A program made the translations under genes and the position numbers. Shown piece after piece: positions 55,258 through 64,000 of a DNA stretch of 64,000 nucleotides. Each line of letters starts with the position of its first letter. Positions within the stretch are counted from its first letter, which is position 1. The DNA is taken from NCBI GenBank assembly GCA_037447655.1, contig JBBHKE010000090.1, positions 1 to 64,000 on the forward strand, written 5' to 3'. This DNA is from Zygnema cylindricum (lineage: Eukaryota; Streptophyta; Zygnematophyceae; Zygnematales; Zygnemataceae). Under the pieces are notes generated by a model. It made no database searches, had not been told where the DNA came from, and saw only the letters and a list, made by a program, of their open reading frames with translations.

Positions 55258-56018
55258 TTCGGGTGCGTCTCCATGTACTTGAAACTTAGAGAATTTACTT
55301 TGCTTTTTAGCGCAGATCCGGCGGACCCGGATTTCGGGTGTCCCTATGTGTACCAAGCGAAGTTGTCACTTAAGGGCGTGACGATTGTATACGTCGACAA
55401 TGCCCGTGACGGCTGTCAAAGTCTACAATCTGTGATGACCCACGTTATTTTTTGTAACTGCTTGTGACATCGCATGACTTTTCGTGACATTGTAAACCTA
55501 CCGCCATCCAGCCTGTGCCGTTTCACGGTTGAAGAAGATGCACTTTGCCTTTACGTCGCTTATCCGCTCGACGTGAAATGGCATCGGATCTTGAGACCCT
55601 TGGCGATATAAAATCCGTACCGGGCGAAAATGGACAAAACTAAACAAATTGTGTACTTTTATTTGTCGTACCAGAACGCAAACGGACAAAACATAGCAGA
55701 TCGTGCACTTTCGTCGTCGCTTGAATTCTTTTGAAATTTCTTGAAAAATATTACACGTGCGAATACGTGTTTCTATTTGTTTTTCGAAAAATCTTTGTTT
55801 TAAAACACATCTTCCCTGTGTTTTAAAGAAAAGTTTGAAGATGACGTTTTTTGGCGTGGCCGTCGGTCGAAGAACACAAAACGACAACATGTAGTACAAA
55901 ATTTAATTCGATGATGACGCAAAATGTACTTCTCATTTTCTCTATTTTTTTGTACGGTTGAAACTTACGCGGTACGACTCTAAGTTTTACAGGAAAACGA
56001 CAGAAAAAAACCCTTACT
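55258..56018 (+). repeat. Dispersed repeat, second copy (see 36040-37500)
   Basis: It matches 36040-36290 and 37290-37480. It is open across the captured-exon-like stretch FSADPADPDFGCPYVYQAK to CNCL (ends 55467), directly after TGCTTTTTAG. The Harbinger element at 56021 is inserted just past the shared AAAAACCC..ACTTA edge. Confidence 0.55.
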
Positions 56019-56020
56019 TA

Positions 56021-56816
56021 GGGTACTTTGGCATGTGTTAAAGTTACAGTTATTTCGTGTCTTTTTCCTTCATAACTAAAAAAAGAACGAGAAAATCCGC
56101 AGCCGTACAAAAAAATCGAAATTATCACCGTACAAGTTGCATTACCGTGAAACTTTATACGTTCAGTAGTATGTCGTCTAGCGCGATACAATTTGTCGTT
56201 TATCGCATTTCGACCCATTTTCGCGTCCTTCCATCACATGTTCAAACTTTACATCAAATCACCTCGCGAGGTGACTTGAAATAAGGTCCAATAAGGTAAG
56301 CGAATAGGAAGACGCTGTCGCACTTGTCTGAAGTTTTCTACGTTTTTTGTGCGCGGAGTACCAAAAAAAAAAACACACTGAACGTTTACAGCCTGTGCGT
56401 AATGTTTTCCGTGCGCCGTCTCTCTCAAATACACGTGTCTTCACACATACGGCTTATGGAAAACATTGACCACCTGTAGGCAAGTGGGAAGACAAAAAAC
56501 GAAACAGCATTTTTGTGACACAGCGAAAGGTATTTTTGGGTTTCAACACGTCGACAATATGGCGTACGGATACTACGAAGTCACAAAAACTGTACAACGT
56601 GCGGAGAAACGCCTCAAAGTTGAAGCCGAGTGGAAGTTTTGCTTCATTTTGTGTACCACTTCATCTGTCACAATGTTTCGTACACGTCTACGTAAGTCAC
56701 TTTTTTAAGTGACAAGTTATTTTCGTTTACATCCGAATGCTCTGAAAGCTGTACGGAGAATCTTCGCTTAAAAACAAAGAAGCAAGACTAAGTTTCTGAT
56801 ACATGCGAAAGTACCC
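56021..56816. mobile_element. PIF/Harbinger-like element, copy 3
   Basis: The ends GGGTACTTTGGCATGTG and CATGCGAAAGTACCC are inverted, with TTA at 56018-56020 and 56817-56819. The interior is very similar to 41790-42570. No transposase is visible. Confidence 0.9.
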
Positions 56817-56855
56817 TTAAGTTCTTACACCAGATACGACAAAATCTTGACGAGC

Positions 56856-57046
56856 TAACATTATAAAATCATTTTATAATGTTAGTATCGGGTAAATTCA
56901 TATCGCGATAATCTCGATATTCGATATATCGAATATCGATCGAGGAGAATCCTCGATATATCGTACCGCGACCAACATAAACCATCGCGATATATATCGG
57001 ATGCATCGTGGCCATGTGAATATCGGCAGAATGGGATGCATAATTG
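56856..57046. repeat. Palindrome and ATCG-rich hAT-like fragment
   Basis: A 27-base perfect palindrome (AACATTATAAAAT, C, ATTTTATAATGTT) is at 56857-56883. TATCGCGATA, CGATATATCG and TATCGATCG motifs then resemble the subterminal part of 57047-57831. It is probably part of another copy. Confidence 0.5.
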
Positions 57047-57831
57047 TAGTGTTGTGTATCGGTAAAAAACTTATCGCGATAACACCGATACCGATCGTTA
57101 TCGGTTACCGAACGGTCATAGGTCCCGATATATCGGTCTGGGACCAACAAATTCCATATCGGCGATAACTTTTTAAAAATATGGTATGCGTACAATAGTA
57201 CTATATAGCATACTGTATTATATTATTTTCATTATATAGCGTGGAATGCCACGTATAAGAATCTGTTCCGCGTATCTATTTAACTGAAAATTTTAACGGA
57301 CAGCGCTGCACATAAACGTAGACAATATAAGTTAATACTTTATTGTTATAAAACTATACTATCGAAACGAAAAAAATAAAATACACAGTAAAATTTCTGA
57401 ATCAAACTTTTTCCAAAAAAAGACGAACAGACTGAAAGAAGAAGACGAACACACCTGTCAGACTGCCGCCATTTCCGAACGCCATATTTTGAAAATTCTA
57501 GCAGCAGGAATTTTGAAAACCCCCTTAAATTATGAATAATGATGGAAAAATCGCGATTTTTTACCGGAATCGAGAGTAAGGGGGTCCGCTACGCGTCCGC
57601 GGAATACGACGTACAGTTGCGTGTACAGGCCGTACATTTATCTGTAAGGTCCGTATAGTTATCGCCGATAGTTATCGTTATCAGCATTATCGCCGATAAG
57701 TACCCGATATTATCGGCTACTTATCGGCGATAAGATCGATGTCGATATATCGTACCAATATATCGATTATCGGGAACCCGAAAAAAGGTCCATATCGATT
57801 ATCGGTAAATCCTTACCGATACACAACACTA
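57047..57831. mobile_element. hAT-like element with ATCG subterminal motifs
   Basis: The ends TAGTGTTGTGTATCGGTA and TACCGATACACAACACTA are inverted, flanked by a perfect 7-base ATAATTG (57040-57046, 57832-57838). Dense TATCGCGATA, TATCGGCGATA and CGATATATCG motifs lie near both ends; the middle is unrelated AT-rich sequence. No transposase. Confidence 0.75.
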
Positions 57832-57884
57832 ATAATTGCATATGCGCATCGCTAAAAAGAAAATACAAGATATCAAGATGATGG

Positions 57885-58005
57885 TCCGAATGTTTTAATT
57901 GGTCCGAATAGGTCCGAATACAATATGGGTCTTAAGGTCATATTGTATGTTTTGCATACAATAGGCATATTGTATGGGCCTACTTTCACCTACTTTTGAA
58001 CTATG
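57885..58005. mobile_element. MITE, CATAGTTCAAAAGTAGG family, partial copy 3
   Basis: Only the right half is present: GTCCGAATAGGTCCGAATAC, CAATAGGCATATTGTATGGG, ending CCTACTTTTGAACTATG. Flanking sequence (AAGATGATGG) is also found near 58220. Confidence 0.7.
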
Positions 58006-58944
58006 CTATGGAGCCTGGGATACGTGACAAAAGCCTTAAAAAAAGAAAAAACTCAAAAAGCCTTAAATCAAAACTTGGTAAGCTAATAAATTGCAGCCTG
58101 TGACGCCACCTGCCACGTCATCTGCATCGTATCGGAAATCGGCTGCATCGTGGCCATGTGAATATCGGCAGGATGGGATGCATATGCGCATCGCTAAATA
58201 GTAAATACAAGATATAAAGATGATGGAGCACTGTCAAAGAACGTCGCTACAGTACAGGTAAGTACAGTACTGTACAGTACTACCAGACAGTTTCAAAAGG
58301 ATAAACTGAAGTACTGCATACACTTTTCGAAAGGATAAACCGATAAACTGCTTGACCTAAATAAGTGTGGAGCTCTCAAACTTTTGAATTCTTGCTGCTG
58401 TTTCATACTTTTATGTGAAGGCAAGGCTAGCCTTCCCTAAGGCTATGGGGCGTCATATGACTGTCTACCCCATTACAGGCGGTGTTTGACGTCATGTTCC
58501 TTCTCCGTAATTCTTTGACGTCATCTTCTTCGTCTCTCTTCTTTGGCTTATCTCTCTCTTTCGTTTTTCAAGGACGTCTGAGAACTTCTTTGAAATGTTC
58601 AATTGAAAATTTGCCATCTACATTTTAGTTAATGTGTACATTACTGCGATGTATTAAAAATTTCTTTAAACATTTGAAATGCTTAAAAAAAAAGCATAAT
58701 TAAAACCCTTTGGAATCCTTTAAATTCTTTAAAACCCCTACAATACTCCAGATTATTTCTCTGTTAAATTATCCATGAGCATTTGTGAGAAAACTTAAAA
58801 AAACTGTTTTAAAGACTTGAAAATTCTCCTGAAAACCGACAAAAACAAAATTTGGAATGCATTTTGAAAACCCTTAAAAAAATCACCATAGAACAAAGAC
58901 TATTTTACCGATAAAACCAGACGGTTTTTTCTTTTCTTTAAACC
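58006..58944. other. Region upstream of the FtsHi1-like gene
   Basis: The first 60 bases repeat 55194-55256 (GAGCCTGGGATACGTGACAA). At 58140-58215 the sequence repeats the flanks of the hAT-like element. TACAGTACTGTACAGTAC palindromic runs occur at about 58252-58292. From 58500 it is probably promoter and leader of the gene at 58945; no clear TATA box was chosen. Confidence 0.45.
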
Positions 58945-61900
58945 ATGGCGTCATGTTTGTCCTGTAGCATGGCCAGACTTTCCCCTCTTTCTGTCTCTCC
59001 TCCCCTCACTGTCCCTTCCCTCTCTGTCTCTCCCTCTTGCAAAGGAGGCAGAAATGGAGGTTTGTTATTGGCTGACCTTTCCTCTACTTCTTTCCTTACC
59101 CTCTCGACTCTCCCGGGACTGAGAGTTTTGAGAAGAGGAGAAGGGAGAGGAGGAAAAGAAAGGAGAGGAGAAACAAGAAGAGGAAGAGGTACTAGTGTTA
59201 CAAAGGCAGTTATGGAAGGTAAGGCAATTGGAGAAGATTCTAATAATGATTTTATCAGCAAAGTTTTGTCTTCTAGTGCATGTGAGGTGGAGCCTAGGGT
59301 GCTGGTAGATGGACACGTGTCGCCTATCAGTGAAATGCAGAAGAAAAAGGCTCCTCTAACTGACAGGCTGGCAAAATCGATGTCTCAGACGTTGACACGT
59401 GGCAGCAAGAAGGAAGCCTCAGGGGGACGGGAGAGTAGCAGTAGAGGTAGTGGGACAAAGTATGTTGAGAGCGAGGGAAAAACAAAAGCAGTGGAGGAAG
59501 GAGAAAGGAAGGAACGAGGCGAAACTTCGAAATCGGTTTATTTAGAAGATCTTTTGCGGGAGTATAAAGGGGATTTATATGTCCCAGAAGAAGTATTTGC
59601 TACAGTAGATAAAGAGGAGATTGGAGAATTTGAACGCCTCTTCTATGAATCTCCTCAAATTAGTGTGGAAGACTTTAGAAAGTTTTCGGAATTAAACCAA
59701 GTTGAAGCGTTGGTTTCGAGAGGAATGACGACATTAGACGGAAAAGTCACTTATGCAAATTTTGTGGTGGAGTTGAAGGAGACACCAGGAGAGAAGGAGC
59801 TTCATCAGAATATTGGTAAGCATTTAGGGGGAGAGAGAGGAGTAGAGAGAGAGAAAGAAGAGGAGAGGAAGAGAGAGGAAGCAGGAGGGAAGGAAAGCAG
59901 TGGAGGGAGGGAGAGGGAGGGAGTGAGGGAGGGGGAGGGGAGCGGGGAAGGGGAAGGGAGGATGGGGGAGATCGATAGAATAAGAGCTTGATCCAAAGTA
60001 TTGGTAATTCAGGGATTTATTCCCGCTTGAAGTTAATGACCAGAAATATTAAGTAGTAGAGAGTGAGAGAGAGGAAGATGTTCTCGTAATGTTTCATCAA
60101 AAGGATTGGTTTGCATTTGTTAGGAGTAGAGAGAGAGGGGAGGGTTTTCTTTGGGGTTGAAATAGGGAGAGCTCATTTAGGGGAGCGAAAAGGAATAGAA
60201 AAATGTAAGGGAAGCGAGAGAGGGCAGAAGAACACTTTTCATGGAAATTATTACTTTTTAAATGCGATTCGACAGCAAAGATTCTGAAACTAAAGCTGAA
60301 ACGTATATAGGAGGTGTTTCAAATTTTGACTCAAATGTACAAAAACACAATTTGTTTTAAACATTTTGAGACAGAAAGAGACAGAAAGAGAAAAAACAGA
60401 AGGAGGAATGACAGAAGGTTTAGCCAAACATTGGTCCTTTCGTGAAATCAAACTTCCAGTATTCCACTATCTTCTACAACGGCTGTTTTTTTTTCCATTT
60501 AATGTGTTTGTTTGAAGAAAAGAAAAAAACAAACCTCTTTGTAGTTTAAAGTATGAAAATGTGTCATCTAAAGTTCGATTACACATGTGGACATTTGATT
60601 CTCCGTGAATTTTATGTTATTGCCAATTAATATATAATTGGGAAAGATGCGAATTATGCTTTTACACTCTTGCTAATTTTGATGTTTATTCCATCAAAAG
60701 TTTCACCAAAATCATGTGTACTGTTCACAATTTATTCTGGAGTAAACAAGCTCAAGTAAAATTCCCGGCTCTTGTCAATTTGAGATTAATAAATATGTTG
60801 AATACAAGTATCCGCTGAGAACCTTTTTTTTGTTTTTCTTTTTTTTTGTGTGTGTTCGCTAAATAGTGTGTTCTATGTTAGTGTGACAATTCTAATGCTA
60901 ATTTTGTGGTAATTTTCTATGATGAAAGGCCAATCTCCAATTTTGACCTGGCAAATGTGCATGCTGACGTGGCAAACACATGCTGATTTGAATATATGCT
61001 GATTTGGCAAACGCCTCCTGGTGTGGCAAATATATGCTGAAGTGGCAAATATGATGTGGCAATTGTAAGCTGACGCAGCAACCCTTTTTTGTTTTCAGGT
61101 CTCTGCAGGTGGATGAAGGGACGGCACAGGATTTGTTGGAGTGGTATACAGGTCCCCAAAGGGAGGTCGAACCTTTGTACACGGTGAGCGTTTGAATTTC
61201 ATATTTTTAGTGTTACTGTTATTTATGATTATGATTAACAACTCCGGTTAAGTATAAGTTGGAGATTCTTATATCTATTTTGTCTAGATTGTTTATTTTT
61301 AATTATAGTCAAGGTGAACAAGCTACCTAGGTTACTTACAGCATGCCTTTTTTAAGACATCCCAGAAAAATCCACACTACTGTGAAAGATACGAAAGCCG
61401 TCAAAGTAAAAAAGTTGAGAACAACATTCTTGTGTTAAAATGAGAGGATGGTTTGGTTTTTTCACGTGTCTGCCCGTAGTCATAAAGCTTGGCTATATTG
61501 TAATAACACTCCAATGGAACCGTATGTCCCAGCTCGATTCATTATTTTTGCCTGAGATTCGTTGCACAAGAAGTTTTTTTTCTTTTTTTGAACTCGGGTT
61601 TTTTTTTTGTTTTTCCTTTTCTTTTACTTTGGATTTGAATCTGTATTGCTGATGTACGGACATGTACGTTTGCATAACTTGTAAATAATTTTGGCCAATT
61701 AAAGGCTTACAAAAATCTTGATATTTTCTGCCCATCTGCTAAAAAAATGCAGTTATCTGCAGAAATTCACAAATTTATTGATGACAAGCTACACTCATCT
61801 GTTCTTATGCCTATGCATAACCGTAACGCTATAATTGAGTCATAGCATATATGATTGAGTCATACTAGACATACGTACAGATTGGGTTTACAGAAAATAC

Positions 61901-64000
61901 AGGTTTAATAGTTGAATTCTGAACTCCACAACCTGGACGCTAAAATTTTTGAAACTCTCAGGCAAACTGTATAATTTGTTTTTGAGCTTAGGGGACTAAT
62001 TAAATGAATGCGGAAATTGGACCTGACATTCTTCTCTTTATTAGACAATTATCAGCTTAAATAATAACCTTATCTTGTACATTTTTCAAAAGCGAATTGA
62101 TACTCGTACCACTTTTATTCCTGAGAATTAATCTAATTTTGATCTTGCTTAAAAATAGCTTGGGCAGTATTTTCTGCAATACCGTATGATAGAATACTGT
62201 AGCACCGTGCCGTACTATTAACAATGATAAATACAATATGGTACGTGCAGTTTCTGCAGTTCAGTGCAATCTGCATCGAATCTTCTGTCATTTTTGTTAT
62301 ATACGGCAGGGCAGTGCAGTACATCGTGCATCAACATTCTTTCTCATTTTTATTATACTGCAGTGCAGTACAATGTGCATCAAAATCTTCTCTCGTTGGA
62401 ATTAATCTTCTCTGATTTTTGTTTTTACCGCAGTGCAATGCAGGTCAATGTGCATCGAAATCCCCACTTTTTAAATTAAATCTCTGATTTTATATTTACA
62501 TGATTTTTGCAGGCATGTGTGGAATTACCGCCGGCAACACCTAATCCTGTTGCAGCTACTATTTCGAGTCGAATGTGGACTGAGTTTTCAGCCCTAATAG
62601 GATTAACTGCTGCTGCTGTGACAGCTGGCACAGCTCTGGCATTAGCACTTGGAAAAGCTTTGATTTCAGGATTTAATTTTACAATGCTGCGAATCTTGTG
62701 GCCTATAACAAAGCCTTTTGTTCTGCCCTTTTATTGGCTAGCCCAGGCTTTAGTTAAAGGAGTCGCAGGTTTGGCGATAAGTTTAGCTATGGCGGGTTTA
62801 GGATTGGTGCAATCTTTTGTAGCGGATACAGCCGGTTTAATTGCCTCTATGGCAGAAGGGGGAGTAAGGGGTCTTAATCTTATTTTTACTGATGCTGGGA
62901 GATTTGTCGCGTCACGGACACTCAGCTCTGCTTTACGGACGTTGACTACTATGTTTTTTGTTCTTGCGATAATGGCTGCTTTGGCAAAATTTACGCTCAC
63001 AAGACGAACACGAGATTATTCTAAATGGGTACGAGCAACGTTTTTTTTTTGGTTTTAGTAGAAAATTTGTCGTGGATAATGCTATTTTTTAGTTCCTTGA
63101 ACGTAGGAAATAGAGGTTACTTTAAGTGGTTGTTTGGATTATAAGGTTCTGTATAAGAGGCTGCCGTCTATACGATAAGATTGGGAAAAATTGGGAATAT
63201 TTTGTTAAGTAAGAAGGCAAAAAAGTGGACAATATCAAAAGATTAGAAAGAGAAATATTGGGCAAGAATGTGAAGGAAAAAGTAATTTGAAATTTTAGAG
63301 ACATTTTGGGTGTTACAGGATATCTGGCAAGCCATTGAATTCGGTCAATCCAAGCCACAAGCGAGAGTGGAGGTAAGCCTTTTATAACTGGAAAAATCTA
63401 TAAATAAATTGACCGAACGATTCATAGAACGTTTTTAGTCTGCTAATGCTTTGTTTTCATTGAAAGGAATTATTTTAGGTGTATCTGTTTCTTCTTGAAT
63501 ATGACTAGTATGTTTGTTGTTTTTTTTAAAGCAATATCGTATTGCAGTTTGATTATTTTTAGTGGGAACTTTTTTCTGGATATGGACAGGATCAAATCAA
63601 TTTTCAATGGAAAAAAGGCAAACTTAGTGTGTAGTAAACAGTGGAATTATGTTATTGTTTATGATTTTGTAGATTATTTGTCCTGTATCCTGACAGGTAC
63701 TTTTATGGTCTGTAGGGATCCACAGGGGTCAAATTCGCTGATGTCGCTGGAATCAACGAGGTCGTGAAGGAACTCCAAGAGGTACATATGACTCCAAAGT
63801 TATGGTTATGGTTATGGTTATGGTAATGGGTATGATTATGGTTATGGTTATGGTAATGGGTATGATTATTGTTATGGTTATGGTTTTGGTTACGGTTACG
63901 GTTATGGTTATGGTTACGGTCATGGTTATGGTTACGGTCATGGTTATGGTTACGGTCATGGTTATGGTTACGGTTATGGTTATGGTTATGGTTACGGTTA
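58945..64000 (+). CDS. FTSHI1: FtsHi1-like plastid AAA+ protein (5' part, runs off edge)
   Basis: Exons: 58945-59815, 61099-61183, 62513-63028, 63319-63372, 63716-63781, then off the window. Exon 1 starts in a strong context (ACCATGG) with a Ser/Leu/Arg-rich, acid-poor N terminus resembling a plastid transit peptide. Family matches follow: FVVELKETPGEKEL; SLQVDEGTAQDLLEWYTGPQ; PNPVAATISSR with hydrophobic helices (about 62580-62990); then FTLTRRTRDYSKW, DIWQAIEFGQSKPQARVE and GSTGVKFADVAGINEVVKEL, the start of the AAA+ domain. The last three phrases are nearly those of plant FtsHi1, an FtsH homologue lacking the protease zinc site, in the inner-envelope FtsHi complex. Exons 2 to 5 join in phase. 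Exon 1 ends in phase 1 but exon 2 needs two preceding bases, so a small exon is probably hidden in intron 1. Confidence 0.85.
60945..61080 (+). repeat. Imperfect tandem repeat at end of FtsHi1 intron 1
   Basis: GCTGACGTGGCAAACA-type units of 17-20 bp recur about seven times, ending a few bases before the polypyrimidine tract of the acceptor. It may affect branch-point use. Confidence 0.7.
62240..62465 (+). repeat. About 70-bp tandem repeat in FtsHi1 intron 2
   Basis: Four imperfect units contain GCAGTGCAGTACA, GTGCATC and ATCTTCTCTGATTTTTGT. They lie within the intron shortly before the acceptor at 62511-62512. Confidence 0.75.
63797..64000 (+). repeat. (TGGTTA)n microsatellite in FtsHi1 intron 5
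   Basis: Hexamer TGGTTA with TGGTTACGGTCA variants begins 15 bases after the donor GT at 63782 and runs past the window edge. It is intronic because the exon frame meets a stop soon after the donor. Confidence 0.9.

Noticed and set aside
63797-64000. Telomere-like TGGTTA repeat
   Set aside because: The unit is not a known telomere repeat and it sits inside an intron of a gene that must continue to the right.

Overview
The window looks like repeat-dense, AT-rich nuclear DNA from a plastid-bearing green-lineage eukaryote. A streptophyte (charophyte) alga with a large genome fits best. The evidence is: spliced genes with GT-AG introns; a plastid FtsHi1-type protein at the right end; Ty3/gypsy, Ty1/copia, Helitron, hAT, PIF/Harbinger and TA-target MITE remnants; and a gypsy element carrying a Dnmt3-like cytosine methyltransferase, an arrangement I recall being reported from charophytes and dinoflagellates. 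The species is inference. No bacterial-style operon, rRNA, CRISPR or convincing tRNA gene is present.

Layout. 0-8 kb: MITEs and long purine/pyrimidine tracts. 8.3-10.0 kb (minus): a broken P-loop NTPase gene of the Crinkler/RHS type. 10.2-19.6 kb: a decayed Ty3/gypsy element (element A) with gag, protease, DNA methyltransferase, RT/RNase H, integrase and a PHD finger. 19.55-26.55 kb: a related, younger element (element B) with near-identical LTRs, which keeps gag and protease but has lost methyltransferase, RT and most of integrase. 26.7-27.7 kb: the 5' end of a minus-strand Ty1/copia element. 27.7-47.3 kb: no host gene recognised; a mosaic of nested DNA-transposon relics, two large inverted repeats (one around a GAT microsatellite, one holding the same ORF in both arms), tandem arrays and a Helitron 3' end. 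47.3-53.2 kb: a two-exon gene for an inorganic-pyrophosphatase-like protein whose catalytic residues are nearly all replaced. 53.8-54.6 kb: a fragment resembling the end of a non-LTR retroelement, then an assembly gap. 55.2-58.3 kb: more nested elements. 58.9-64.0 kb: five exons of an FtsHi1-like gene that runs off the right edge.

How the parts relate. The two host genes sit in the right third and appear independent. FtsHi1 is a plastid inner-envelope protein; the pyrophosphatase-like protein has lost the residues needed for catalysis, so a binding or structural role is more likely. Elements A and B belong to one family: they share gag, protease, the integrase tail, a 5'-leader block and covarying LTR hairpins. 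The family therefore pairs a full form encoding a cytosine methyltransferase with a deleted form that depends on it in trans, and the LTRs of B carry CpG-dense 20-bp repeats that could be methylation targets. The main candidates for unusual biology are the methyltransferase retroelement, the pseudo-pyrophosphatase and the inverted-repeat element with its duplicated ORF.
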